DNA of 64,000 bases from Pseudomonas sp. IPO3778 (lineage in GTDB: Bacteria > Pseudomonadota > Gammaproteobacteria > Pseudomonadales > Pseudomonadaceae): contig NZ_JACARC010000066.1 in the NCBI RefSeq assembly GCF_013386825.1, forward strand, positions 1 to 64,000. Direction: 5' to 3'. The position numbers and the translations under genes are program-made. This document shows positions 25,967 through 35,132 of the stretch, piece after piece; the stretch's first letter is position 1; every line of letters begins with the position of its first letter. The notes under the pieces are model-generated. The model was not told the DNA's origin, did not search any database, and saw only the letters and a list, made by a program, of their open reading frames with translations.

Positions 25967-26153
25967 AAATCCTGAGGCGGTGCAGTGCGATGTTCAATTC
26001 AAGGCGACTGGCATTGCTGCGCAAACTCCCTCGTGCGCCTTTTCATCCAGGGATGTGAGGCAAAAGTGGCCGGCATTCTAACATGAAGGTTTTCTGGCGC
26101 CAGCGCTGGCAGCCGGCCATGCCCCGATAGGGTGCAGGGCCGGTTATTAGAAG

Positions 26154-26165
26154 ATTGTCGACAAT
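26154..26165. promoter_or_regulatory. Perfect 12-bp GntR operator of the prp operon (site 1)
   Basis: ATTGTCGACAAT is a perfect palindrome 73 bases before the first prp-operon start. A related site lies at 26229-26237. FCD-class GntR repressors commonly bind TTGTCGACAA-like sites. Confidence 0.65.
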
Positions 26166-26228
26166 GTGTATTTATTCTTTGACTATTCTGGGCTGATTGG
26201 CTAGTTTTTGCGGCATTGCTTTTAAAGG

Positions 26229-26237
26229 TGTCGACAA
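26229..26237. promoter_or_regulatory. GntR operator next to the prpR start (site 2)
   Basis: TGTCGACAA here shares the TGTCGACA core with site 1. It lies directly between the Shine-Dalgarno-like AAAGG and the ATG at 26239, so a bound repressor would also block the start region. Confidence 0.55.
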
Positions 26238-26238
26238 T

Positions 26239-26952
26239 ATGCTGGATCAACTGGAAACCCCAGTGATGGCCCAAGACGATTCCCAGACCATGTCCGAGAA
26301 CGTCTTCCGGCGTATCCAGGCCGCCATTGTCAAGGGCGAGATCGCCCCCGGCAGCAAGATCTCCGAGCCGGAACTGGCGCGCACCTATGGCATCAGCCGT
26401 GGCCCGCTGCGCGAGGCGATCCACCGCCTGGAAGGCCAGCGCCTGCTGGTGCGCATCCCCCATGTGGGCGCGCGAGTGGTGTCCTTGAGCCATGAAGAGC
26501 TGATCGAACTCTACGAAATCCGCGAGTCCCTGGAAGGCATGGCCTGCCGGCTGGCCGCCGAGCGCATGACCGACGCCGAGATCGAAGAGTTGCGCCAGGT
26601 GTTGCACACCCACGAGCGCGATGCCGCCTTCCAGGCCGGTGTCGGCTACTACCAGCAGGAAGGCGACTTCGATTTTCATTACCGGATAATTCAAGGCGCC
26701 GGTAACCGTACCCTGACCCAAATGTTGTGCGGCGAGCTGTATCAGTTGGTGCGCATGTACCGCATCCAGTTCTCCGCCACCCCCAATCGTCCACGCCAGG
26801 CCTTTGCCGAGCATCACCGCATTCTTGACGCGATTGCCGATCGCGACGGTGAACTGGCCGAGTTGTTGATGCGCCGTCATATCGGCGCTTCCAAACGCAA
26901 CATTGCCCGTCACTTCCCGGACGGCGCGCCCCAATCACGAGGTGAGTCATGA
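26239..26952 (+). CDS. prpR: GntR-family (FCD) regulator of the methylcitrate operon
   Basis: A 237-residue repressor with an N-terminal winged HTH (SKISEPELARTYGISRGPLREAIHRLEGQ) and a C-terminal FCD effector domain (GDFDFHYRIIQGAGNRTL; metal-binding-like histidines). The ATG at 26239 is chosen over the longer frame because the extension would consume the operator. It is the first gene of the prp operon and overlaps prpB by four bases. The likely ligand is 2-methylcitrate or a related intermediate. It is unrelated to the sigma-54 activator PrpR of enterics. Confidence 0.88.
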   Translation: MLDQLETPVMAQDDSQTMSENVFRRIQAAIVKGEIAPGSKISEPELARTYGISRGPLREAIHRLEGQRLLVRIPHVGARVVSLSHEELIELYEIRESLEGMACRLAAERMTDAEIEELRQVLHTHERDAAFQAGVGYYQQEGDFDFHYRIIQGAGNRTLTQMLCGELYQLVRMYRIQFSATPNRPRQAFAEHHRILDAIADRDGELAELLMRRHIGASKRNIARHFPDGAPQSRGES

Positions 26953-27842
26953 GTTCCAAGAACAACACTACTCCAGGCCAGCGTTTCCGTGACGCCGTTG
27001 CCAGTGAACAGCCGTTGCAGGTGGTCGGCGCGATCAACGCCAACCACGCCCTGCTGGCCAAGCGCGCCGGTTTCAAGGCGATCTACCTGTCGGGTGGCGG
27101 GGTGGCTGCCGGCTCGCTCGGCGTGCCGGACCTGGGGATTACCGGCCTGGATGACGTGCTGACCGACGTGCGCCGCATCACCGACGTGTGCGACCTGCCG
27201 CTGCTGGTGGACGTGGACACCGGTTTCGGCTCCTCGGCGTTCAACGTGGCACGCACGGTCAAGTCGATGATCAAGTTCGGCGCGGCGGCGATCCATATCG
27301 AAGACCAGGTGGGCGCCAAGCGTTGCGGCCATCGTCCGAACAAGGAAATCGTGTCCCAGCAGGAAATGGTCGACCGTATCAAGGCCGCCGTGGATGCGCG
27401 CACCGATGACAGCTTCGTGATCATGGCCCGTACCGACGCGCTCGCCGTGGAAGGTCTGGAGTCCGCCCTGGAACGTGCCGCCGCCTGCATCGAGGCCGGT
27501 GCCGACATGGTGTTCCCGGAAGCCATCACGGAGCTGGAGATGTACAAACTGTTCGCCTCCCGCGTGAAAGCGCCGATCCTGGCTAATATCACCGAGTTCG
27601 GTGCCACGCCGCTCTACACGGTCGATCAGTTGAAATCTGCGGATGTTTCCATTGTGCTGTACCCGCTCTCGGCCTTCCGCGCCATGAACAAGGCTGCCGA
27701 GAACGTTTACACCGCGATCCGTCGCGACGGCACCCAGCAGAACGTGATCGACACCATGCAAACCCGCATGGAGCTTTACGATCGCATCGACTACCACACC
27801 TTCGAGCAGAAGCTCGACGCGCTGTTCGCCGCCAAGAAGTAA
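26949..27842 (+). CDS. prpB: 2-Methylisocitrate lyase
   Basis: Cleaves 2-methylisocitrate to pyruvate and succinate, the last step of propionate oxidation. The 297-residue TIM-barrel protein has the isocitrate-lyase-family signature KRCGH (in EDQVGAKRCGHRP) with the catalytic cysteine and the Mg-binding VDVDTGFG. It overlaps prpR by four bases. A REP-like pair fills the gap before prpC. Confidence 0.95.
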   Translation: MSSKNNTTPGQRFRDAVASEQPLQVVGAINANHALLAKRAGFKAIYLSGGGVAAGSLGVPDLGITGLDDVLTDVRRITDVCDLPLLVDVDTGFGSSAFNVARTVKSMIKFGAAAIHIEDQVGAKRCGHRPNKEIVSQQEMVDRIKAAVDARTDDSFVIMARTDALAVEGLESALERAAACIEAGADMVFPEAITELEMYKLFASRVKAPILANITEFGATPLYTVDQLKSADVSIVLYPLSAFRAMNKAAENVYTAIRRDGTQQNVIDTMQTRMELYDRIDYHTFEQKLDALFAAKK

Positions 27843-27855
27843 CGCACCCGGATAC

Positions 27856-27958
27856 TTGTAGGCGCGAGCTTGCTCGCGAAGATCGTTAACGATAACGCGC
27901 TTAGCCTGAATGAACGCGGCGCCCTGAAGTTTTTCGCGAGCAAGCTCGCTCCTGCAAG
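27856..27958. repeat. REP-like inverted repeat inside the prp operon
   Basis: TTGTAGGCGCGAGCTTGCTCGCGAA is answered by TTCGCGAGCAAGCTCGCTCCTGCAA, leaving a spacer of about 50 bases. It lies between prpB and prpC and could lower downstream expression or mark an mRNA processing point. Confidence 0.75.
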
Positions 27959-28016
27959 GGGCGGTGTGACGCTTCAGCGAGACGCTTCCCTAATAAAGAC
28001 AAGATTGGAGATAACC

Positions 28017-29144
28017 ATGGCCGAAGCAAAAGTACTCAGTGGCGCTGGCCTGCGTGGCCAGGTCGCCGGGCAAACCGCACTGTCCACCGTGGGCCAGGCC
28101 GGTGCCGGCTTGACCTATCGCGGCTACGACGTGCGTGAACTCGCCGCCGACGCGCAGTTTGAAGAAGTCGCCTACCTGCTGCTCTACGGCGAATTGCCGA
28201 CCCAGGCCGAGCTGGCTGCCTACACCGCCAAGCTCGGCAAGCTGCGCGACCTGCCCCAGGCACTGAAAGAAGTACTGGAACGCATCCCCGCCGACGCCCA
28301 CCCGATGGACGTGATGCGCACCGGTTGCTCGTTCCTGGGCAATATCGAGCCGGAGAAAGACTTCAGCGTGCAGCGCGACGTGACCGACCGCCTGCTGGCG
28401 GCGTTCCCGGCGATCATGTGCTACTGGTACCGCTTCAGCCACGACGGCCAGCGCATCAATTGCGTGACCGACGAGCCATCCATCGGCGGCCATTTCCTGC
28501 ACCTGTTGCACGACAAGAAGCCGAGCGACTTGCACGTCAAAGTGATGAACGTCTCGCTGATCCTCTACGCCGAGCACGAATTCAACGCGTCGACCTTCAC
28601 CGCCCGCGTGTGTGCCTCGACCCTGTCGGACCTGTATTCCTGCGTCACCGCCGCCATCGGCTCCCTGCGTGGCCCGCTGCACGGCGGCGCCAACGAAGCG
28701 GCGATGGAGATGATCGAGCGTTTCTCTTCCGCCCAGGAAGCGGTGGAAGGCACCCTCGGCATGCTGGCGCGCAAGGACAAGATCATGGGCTTTGGCCACG
28801 CGATCTATAAAGACAGCGACCCGCGTAATGAAGTGATCAAGGGCTGGTCGAAAAAACTCGCCGACGAAGTGGGCGACACCGTGTTGTTCCCGGTTTCCGA
28901 AGCCATCGACAAGACCATGTGGGAGCAAAAGAAACTGTTCCCCAACGCCGACTTCTACCATGCCTCGGCGTACCACTTCATGGGCATCCCGACCAAGCTG
29001 TTCACGCCGATTTTCGTTTGCTCGCGGCTGACAGGATGGGCCGCGCATGTATTTGAACAGCGTGCCAACAACCGCATCATCCGTCCGAGCGCCGAGTACA
29101 TCGGCGTTGAGCAGCGCAAGTTCGTGCCAATCGAACGTCGCTGA
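28017..29144 (+). CDS. prpC: 2-Methylcitrate synthase
   Basis: Condenses propionyl-CoA with oxaloacetate. The 375-residue citrate-synthase-family protein has the catalytic histidine regions GPLHGGANEAA and GFGHAIYKDSDPR with the aspartate. The true start is ATG 28017 (MAEAKVLSGAG) after TTGGAG. The longer frame runs back into the REP element and is rejected. Distinction from citrate synthase rests on length and operon. Confidence 0.95.
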   Translation: MAEAKVLSGAGLRGQVAGQTALSTVGQAGAGLTYRGYDVRELAADAQFEEVAYLLLYGELPTQAELAAYTAKLGKLRDLPQALKEVLERIPADAHPMDVMRTGCSFLGNIEPEKDFSVQRDVTDRLLAAFPAIMCYWYRFSHDGQRINCVTDEPSIGGHFLHLLHDKKPSDLHVKVMNVSLILYAEHEFNASTFTARVCASTLSDLYSCVTAAIGSLRGPLHGGANEAAMEMIERFSSAQEAVEGTLGMLARKDKIMGFGHAIYKDSDPRNEVIKGWSKKLADEVGDTVLFPVSEAIDKTMWEQKKLFPNADFYHASAYHFMGIPTKLFTPIFVCSRLTGWAAHVFEQRANNRIIRPSAEYIGVEQRKFVPIERR

Positions 29145-29192
29145 ATGGTGGGAATCTGAGGCGCCAGTTTTAAGGATCGGAACCGGTTCAAT

Positions 29193-29280
29193 GTGGGAGC
29201 TGGCTTGCCTGCGATAGCATCACCTCGGTGTAACTGACACACCAAGGTGCCTGCATCGCGGGCAAGCCCGGCTCCCACAG
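29193..29280. repeat. Paired REP elements between prpC and acnD
   Basis: GTGGGAGCTGGCTTGCCTGCGAT and ATCGCGGGCAAGCCCGGCTCCCAC flank an inner CACCTCGGTGT / ACACCAAGGTG dyad. The operon continues past it, so it may be a partial terminator or stabiliser. Confidence 0.78.
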
Positions 29281-29349
29281 GGACCGTGTTCATCCAGGCC
29301 AATGCCACAGTTTTTTGCTGTACACCTTACCGTGACCGAGTCCCAGCCT

Positions 29350-31944
29350 ATGAACACTGACCACCGCAAACCGCTGCCCGGCAGCCGCCTCGATTTCTAC
29401 GACGCCCGTGCGGCAGTCGATGCAATCACCCCCGGCGCCTACGCCACCCTGCCTTACACTTCCCGCGTACTCGCGGAAAACCTGGTGCGTCGCTGCGACC
29501 CCGCGACCCTCAATGCCTCCCTGAGCCAGCTGATCGAACGCAAACGCGACCTCGACTTCCCCTGGTTCCCGGCCCGCGTGGTGTGCCACGACATTCTCGG
29601 CCAGACCGCCCTGGTGGACCTCGCCGGCCTGCGCGATGCCATCGCCCTGCAAGGCGGTGACCCGGCCCAGGTCAACCCGGTGGTGCCCACCCAACTGATC
29701 GTCGACCACTCCCTGGCCGTCGAAGCCGGTGGGTTTGACCCGGACGCGTTCGAGAAAAACCGCGCCATCGAAGACCGCCGCAACGAAGACCGTTTCCACT
29801 TTATCGAGTGGACCAAAAAGGCCTTCAAGAACGTCGACGTGATCCCGCCGGGCAACGGGATCATGCACCAGATCAACCTGGAGAAAATGTCTCCGGTGAT
29901 CCAGGTGCGTGACGGCGTGGCCTTCCCCGATACCTGCGTCGGCACCGACAGCCACACGCCACACGTTGATGCCTTGGGCGTGATCGCCATTGGCGTGGGC
30001 GGCCTGGAAGCGGAGAGCGTGATGCTCGGCCGTGCCTCGTGGATGCGCCTGCCGGAAAGCGTGGGCGTAGAGCTGACGGGCAAGCTGCAACCAGGCATCA
30101 CCGCCACCGACATGGTGCTGGCGCTGACCGAGTACCTGCGCAAGCAAAAGGTCGTCGGTGCGTGGCTGGAGTTCTTCGGCGAAGGCGCCTCGGCCCTGAC
30201 CCTGGGCGACCGCGCCACCATCTCCAACATGGCCCCGGAATACGGCGCCACGGCGGCGATGTTCTACATCGACCAACAAACCATTGCCTACCTGAAACTC
30301 ACCGGCCGTGAAGACGAACAAGTCACCCTGGTGGAGCAGTACGCTCGCCACACCGGCCTGTGGGCGGACGACCTCAAGGGCGCGCAATACGAGCGTGGCC
30401 TGAGCTTCGACCTGTCCTCGGTGGTGCGCAATATGGCCGGCCCGAGCAACCCCCACGCCCGCGTCGCCACCAGCGATCTGGCGGCCAAGGGCATCTCTGG
30501 CCAGTGGGATGATGTGCCGGGGCAAATGCCCGACGGCGCGGTGATCATCGCCGCCATCACCAGCTGCACCAACACCAGCAACCCGCGCAACGTGATTGCC
30601 GCCGGGCTGCTGGCGCGCAACGCCAACAAGCTCGGGCTGGCCCGCAAGCCGTGGGTCAAGTCGTCCCTGGCGCCGGGTTCGAAAACCGTAGCCATGTACC
30701 TCGACGAAGCCGGGCTGACCACCGAACTGGAGCAGTTGGGTTTCGGCGTGGTGGCGTTCGCCTGCACCACCTGCAACGGCATGTCTGGCGCACTCGACCC
30801 GGTGATCCAGCAAGAGATCATCGACCGCGATTTGTACGCCACCGCCGTGCTCTCGGGTAACCGCAACTTCGATGGCCGTATCCACCCGTACGCCAAGCAA
30901 GCGTTCCTCGCGTCGCCGCCACTGGTGGTGGCTTACGCGATTGCCGGTACCATCCGTTTCGACATCGAAAAAGACGTACTGGGCCTGGACGCCAGCGGCC
31001 AGGAAATCCGCCTGAAGGACATCTGGCCGAGCGACGAAGAAATCGACGCGGTGGTCAAGGCCTCGGTCAAGCCGGAGCAGTTCCGCCAGGTCTACATCCC
31101 GATGTTCGCGATCCACGAAGACACCGGCCCCAAGGTCACGCCGCTGTACGACTGGCGCCCGCAGAGCACCTACATCCGCCGCCCGCCGTATTGGGAAGGG
31201 GCCCTGGCCGGCGCGCGTCCGCTCAAGGGCATGCGCCCGCTGGCAGTGCTGCCGGATAACATCACCACCGATCACCTGTCGCCGTCCAACGCGATCATGC
31301 TCGACAGCGCCGCCGGCGAATACCTGGCGAAAATGGGCTTGCCGGAAGTCGACTTCAACTCCTACGCGACCCATCGCGGCGACCATTTGACCGCGCAGCG
31401 CGCCACCTTCGCCAATCCGAAACTGTTCAATGAAATGGTCATCGAAGACGGCAAGGTCAAGCAGGGTTCCCTGGCGCGCCTGGAGCCCGAAGGCACGGTC
31501 ACGCGCATGTGGGAAGCCATCGAAACCTACATGGAACGCAAGCAGCCGCTGATCATCATTGCCGGTGCCGACTACGGGCAAGGTTCGTCCCGGGACTGGG
31601 CGGCCAAGGGCGTACGCCTGGCCGGTGTGGAAGCGATTGCCGCCGAAGGCTTCGAGCGCATCCACCGTACCAACCTGGTGGGCATGGGCGTGCTGCCCCT
31701 GGAGTTCCTGCCGGGCACCGACCGCAAGACCCTGAAGATCGACGGCACCGAAACCTACGACGTGATCGGCGAGCGCACCCCGCGCGCCCAACTGACGTTG
31801 GTGATCAACCGCAGGAATGGCGAGCGTGTCGAGGTGCCGGTGACCTGCCGCCTGGACACGGCTGAAGAAGTGTCGATCTACGAGGCGGGCGGCGTGTTGC
31901 AACGTTTTGCCCAGGACTTCCTGGAATCGGCTGTTACCGCCTGA
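29350..31944 (+). CDS. acnD: Fe/S-dependent 2-methylisocitrate dehydratase
   Basis: Aconitase-family [4Fe-4S] enzyme that dehydrates 2-methylcitrate to 2-methylaconitate, working with PrpF. The 864-residue protein shows cluster-ligand motifs ITSCTNTSNP and FACTTCNGMSG and the swivelling C-terminal domain GADYGQGSSRDWAAKG. The start MNTDHRKPLPGSR is chosen for family agreement; the ribosome-binding site is weak. prpF follows after 42 bases. Confidence 0.93.
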   Translation: MNTDHRKPLPGSRLDFYDARAAVDAITPGAYATLPYTSRVLAENLVRRCDPATLNASLSQLIERKRDLDFPWFPARVVCHDILGQTALVDLAGLRDAIALQGGDPAQVNPVVPTQLIVDHSLAVEAGGFDPDAFEKNRAIEDRRNEDRFHFIEWTKKAFKNVDVIPPGNGIMHQINLEKMSPVIQVRDGVAFPDTCVGTDSHTPHVDALGVIAIGVGGLEAESVMLGRASWMRLPESVGVELTGKLQPGITATDMVLALTEYLRKQKVVGAWLEFFGEGASALTLGDRATISNMAPEYGATAAMFYIDQQTIAYLKLTGREDEQVTLVEQYARHTGLWADDLKGAQYERGLSFDLSSVVRNMAGPSNPHARVATSDLAAKGISGQWDDVPGQMPDGAVIIAAITSCTNTSNPRNVIAAGLLARNANKLGLARKPWVKSSLAPGSKTVAMYLDEAGLTTELEQLGFGVVAFACTTCNGMSGALDPVIQQEIIDRDLYATAVLSGNRNFDGRIHPYAKQAFLASPPLVVAYAIAGTIRFDIEKDVLGLDASGQEIRLKDIWPSDEEIDAVVKASVKPEQFRQVYIPMFAIHEDTGPKVTPLYDWRPQSTYIRRPPYWEGALAGARPLKGMRPLAVLPDNITTDHLSPSNAIMLDSAAGEYLAKMGLPEVDFNSYATHRGDHLTAQRATFANPKLFNEMVIEDGKVKQGSLARLEPEGTVTRMWEAIETYMERKQPLIIIAGADYGQGSSRDWAAKGVRLAGVEAIAAEGFERIHRTNLVGMGVLPLEFLPGTDRKTLKIDGTETYDVIGERTPRAQLTLVINRRNGERVEVPVTCRLDTAEEVSIYEAGGVLQRFAQDFLESAVTA

Positions 31945-31986
31945 CAACCGCGGCCGGGGTGAACGCCCCGGCCCATGAGGACCACC

Positions 31987-33177
31987 ATGGCACACGTACC
32001 GCAGATCAAGATTCCCGCCACCTACATGCGTGGCGGCACCAGTAAAGGCGTGTTTTTCAGCCTCAAGGATTTGCCCGAATCGGCCCAGGTTCCCGGCGCT
32101 GCGCGGGATGCCTTGTTGCTGCGGGTGATCGGCAGCCCCGACCCGTACGACAAGCAAATCGACGGCATGGGCGGCGCCACCTCCAGCACCAGCAAAACCG
32201 TAATCCTCGCCAAGAGCACCCGCGCCGATCACGACGTGGACTACCTGTTTGGCCAGGTGTCCATCGACAAACCGTTCGTGGACTGGAGCGGCAACTGCGG
32301 CAACCTGTCGGCGGCGGTGGGCTCCTTCGCCATCAGCGCCGGGCTGGTGGACGCCGCACGCGTTCCGCACAACGGTGTGGCCGTGGTGCGGGTGTGGCAG
32401 GCGAATATCGGCAAGACCATCATCGCCCACGTGCCGATCACCGACGGTGCGGTGCAGGAAACCGGCGACTTCGAACTGGACGGCGTGACCTTCCCGGCGG
32501 CCGAAGTGCAGCTGGAGTTCATGGACCCGGCGGCAGAAGAAGAGGGCGGCGGTGGCTCGATGTTCCCTACCGGCAACCTGGTGGATGACCTGGAAGTGCC
32601 GGGTGTGGGCACGTTCAAGGCGACGCTGATCAATGCCGGGATTCCCACCATCTTTATCAATGCCCAGGACCTGGGTTACACCGGCACCGAGCTGCAGGGC
32701 GCGATCAACAGCGACCCCAAGGCCCTGGCGATGTTTGAAACCATCCGTGCCCACGGTGCGTTGCGCATGGGCCTGATCAAGCACCTGGACGAAGCGGCCC
32801 AGCGGCAGCACACGCCGAAGGTGGCGTTTGTGGCACGGCCGGCGGATTACGTGGCGTCCAGCGGCAAGGCGATCAAGGCCGGCGATGTGGACCTGCTGGT
32901 GCGCGCGCTGTCCATGGGCAAGTTGCACCACGCGATGATGGGTACGGCGGCGGTGGCGATTGGCACGGCGGCGGCGATTTCCGGCACGCTGGTGAATGTG
33001 GCGGCGGGCGGTGTGGAGCGCAATGCGGTGCGGTTCGGGCATCCATCCGGCACGTTGCGCGTAGGCGCCGAGGCCAGCCAGGTCGACGGTGAATGGGTCG
33101 TGAAAAAGGCCATCATGAGCCGCAGTGCGCGGGTGTTGATGGAAGGCTTTGTGCGCGTGCCCGGCGACGCGTTTTAA
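31987..33177 (+). CDS. prpF: 2-Methylaconitate cis-trans isomerase
   Basis: Isomerises trans- to cis-2-methylaconitate and is obligatory with AcnD. The 396-residue protein belongs to the PrpF family with diaminopimelate-epimerase-like folds. Its signature TYMRGGTSKGVFF opens the protein, and DWSGNCGNLSAAVG and the C-terminal FGHPSGTLRVG are conserved. The ATG at 31987 follows GAGGACCACC. Confidence 0.93.
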   Translation: MAHVPQIKIPATYMRGGTSKGVFFSLKDLPESAQVPGAARDALLLRVIGSPDPYDKQIDGMGGATSSTSKTVILAKSTRADHDVDYLFGQVSIDKPFVDWSGNCGNLSAAVGSFAISAGLVDAARVPHNGVAVVRVWQANIGKTIIAHVPITDGAVQETGDFELDGVTFPAAEVQLEFMDPAAEEEGGGGSMFPTGNLVDDLEVPGVGTFKATLINAGIPTIFINAQDLGYTGTELQGAINSDPKALAMFETIRAHGALRMGLIKHLDEAAQRQHTPKVAFVARPADYVASSGKAIKAGDVDLLVRALSMGKLHHAMMGTAAVAIGTAAAISGTLVNVAAGGVERNAVRFGHPSGTLRVGAEASQVDGEWVVKKAIMSRSARVLMEGFVRVPGDAF

Positions 33178-33188
33178 CTTGAGAATCA

Positions 33189-33371
33189 CCCCTCACCCTA
33201 ACCCTCTCCCTGGAGGGGAGAGGGTACTGACCGAGGTGTCTGAAGGAATTTTGCGACCTGAGAGATCGAGTCGATTGTGGATTCAACGCAACTCGTTCAG
33301 GTCGCCGTAAATCTGCAATATCCCCCAATCAGTCCCCTCTCCCCTCTGGGGAGAGGGCTAGGGTGAGGGGC
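33189..33371. repeat. Long-spaced inverted repeat between prpF and prpD
   Basis: CCCCTCACCCTAACCCTCTCCC (33189 on) and its complement GGGAGAGGGCTAGGGTGAGGGG (ending 33371) face each other. Each is followed or preceded by its own small GGGGAGAGGG hairpin, with about 110 bases between. It occupies most of the 304-base gap before prpD, where I see no gene. Confidence 0.75.
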
Positions 33372-33481
33372 GATTCCACCAGACGCACCACGATCAGGCA
33401 GACACCAAGATCTGCCTTTAAAAAACACATCAACCCTGACGCTGAGGATGGACCACACCTAACCCACTTTGGAGTACTGCC

Positions 33482-34966
33482 ATGAGCGCCAACGTCGACC
33501 AAAACAACCGCCCCGACTACGACCAGGTCCTGCAGGACATCGCCGACTACGTCCTGAGTTTCAAGATCGAGTCCCGCGACGCCCTGGACACCGCCCGCCA
33601 CTGCCTGATGGACACCCTCGGTTGCGGCCTGCTGGCCCTGCGTTTTCCGGAGTGCACCAAGCACCTGGGGCCGATCGTCGAAGGCACGGTGGTGCCCTTC
33701 GGTGCGCGGGTGCCGGGCACCTCGTTCCGCCTGGACCCGGTCAAGGCCGCGTGGGACATCGGCTGCATCGTGCGCTGGCTCGACTACAACGACACCTGGC
33801 TCGCCGCCGAATGGGGCCATCCTTCCGATAACCTCGGCGGCATCCTCGCCGTCGCTGACCACCTCTCGCAAAAACGCGTGGCCAATGGCGACGCGCCGCT
33901 GACCGTGCGGGCAGTGCTGGAGGCGATGATCATGGCCCACGAAATCCAGGGCGTGATTGCCCTGGAAAATTCCTTCAACCGCGTCGGTCTTGACCATGTG
34001 CTGCTGGTGAAAGTCGCCTCCACCGCCGTCACCGCCAAACTGATGGGCGCCAACCGTGAGCAACTGCTGTCGGCCCTGTCCCAGGCGTTTGTCGACGGCC
34101 AGGCACTGCGTACGTATCGCCATGCGCCGAACGCCGGTTCGCGCAAGTCGTGGGCCGCGGGGGATGCGTCGAGTCGCGGGGTGCGCCTGGCCGATATCGC
34201 CATGCGTGGCGAGATGGGGATTCCCGGCGTGTTGAGCGCGCCGCAGTGGGGCTTTTATGACGTGCTGTTCAGCCACACCAACAAGGACCTGGCGCTCAAG
34301 CCCGAAGACAAGCGGGCCTTCAGCCTGTCCCAGCCCTACGGCACCTATGTGATGGAAAACGTGCTGTTCAAGATCAGCTTCCCCGCCGAGTTCCATGCGC
34401 AAACGGCCTGTGAAGCGGCGGTGACCCTGCACCCGCAAGTGAAGCACCGCCTGCCTGAAATCGACAAAATCGTCATCACCACCCACGAGTCGGCGATTCG
34501 CATCATTTCCAAGGTCGGGCAGTTGGCCAATGCGGCGGACCGCGACCATTGCCTCCAGTACATGACCGCCGTGCCGCTGGCGTTTGGCAACCTGGTGGCC
34601 GAGCAATACGAGGATGAATTCCACGGGGCCCACCCGATCATCGATGAGCTGCGGGACAAGATGGTCATCGTCGAGGAGCCGCGCTACAGCCGCGAATACC
34701 TGGAGGCCGACAAGCGCTCCATCGCCAATGCGGTGCAGGTGTTCTTCAAGGATGGCTCCAGTACCGAACGGGTGGCTGTGGAATACCCGATTGGCCACCG
34801 GCGTCGTCGGGTGGAGGGTATTCCGTTGCTGGAGGACAAGTTCAAAGCCAACCTGGCGACCCGGTTTACCGCACAGCGCAGTGCTGAGATTTTTGCGTTG
34901 TGCAAGGATCAGGCACGGCTTGAAGCAACGCCCGTGAATCGGTTTGTGGACCTGTTCGTGATCTGA
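33482..34966 (+). CDS. prpD: 2-Methylcitrate dehydratase PrpD
   Basis: A 494-residue MmgE/PrpD-family protein that dehydrates 2-methylcitrate without an iron-sulfur cluster. Conserved stretches are DTLGCGLLALRFPECTKHLGP, RWLDYNDTWLAAEWGHPSDN and GDASSRGVRLADIA. Having both AcnD-PrpF and PrpD is common in pseudomonads, where PrpD is largely dispensable or acts on later isomers. It closes the operon and is followed by a perfect REP pair. Confidence 0.95.
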   Translation: MSANVDQNNRPDYDQVLQDIADYVLSFKIESRDALDTARHCLMDTLGCGLLALRFPECTKHLGPIVEGTVVPFGARVPGTSFRLDPVKAAWDIGCIVRWLDYNDTWLAAEWGHPSDNLGGILAVADHLSQKRVANGDAPLTVRAVLEAMIMAHEIQGVIALENSFNRVGLDHVLLVKVASTAVTAKLMGANREQLLSALSQAFVDGQALRTYRHAPNAGSRKSWAAGDASSRGVRLADIAMRGEMGIPGVLSAPQWGFYDVLFSHTNKDLALKPEDKRAFSLSQPYGTYVMENVLFKISFPAEFHAQTACEAAVTLHPQVKHRLPEIDKIVITTHESAIRIISKVGQLANAADRDHCLQYMTAVPLAFGNLVAEQYEDEFHGAHPIIDELRDKMVIVEEPRYSREYLEADKRSIANAVQVFFKDGSSTERVAVEYPIGHRRRRVEGIPLLEDKFKANLATRFTAQRSAEIFALCKDQARLEATPVNRFVDLFVI

Positions 34967-35001
34967 GAAACACCACGGCACTCACTGTGTAAACCCAATC
35001 A

Positions 35002-35090
35002 ATGTGGGAGCTGGCTTGCCTGCGATGCAGACACCTCGGTCTTTCAGATACACCGAGGTGATGCTATCGCAGGCAAGCCAGCTCCCACAT
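35002..35090. repeat. Perfect paired REP hairpin
   Basis: The first 25 bases (35002-35026) are the exact reverse complement of the last 25 (35066-35090), with an inner CACCTCGGT/ACCGAGGTG stem. It lies between convergent prpD and the ABC transporter genes and is the most symmetrical REP pair here. Confidence 0.85.
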
Positions 35091-35132
35091 TTGTTCTGTG
35101 TTGTTCAATGGAAAGGGGTCGACATCACGCCG

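Noticed and set aside
27870..28016. A longer N-terminus for prpC.
   Set aside because: The extension is translated REP sequence. ATG 28017 has a Shine-Dalgarno and matches family length.
29290..33189. A 1299-codon open frame on the minus strand opposite acnD and prpF.
   Set aside because: It is the antisense shadow of two strongly supported genes in high-GC DNA. Its composition (His, Gln, Arg and Gly rich) is typical of shadows and no motif is present.
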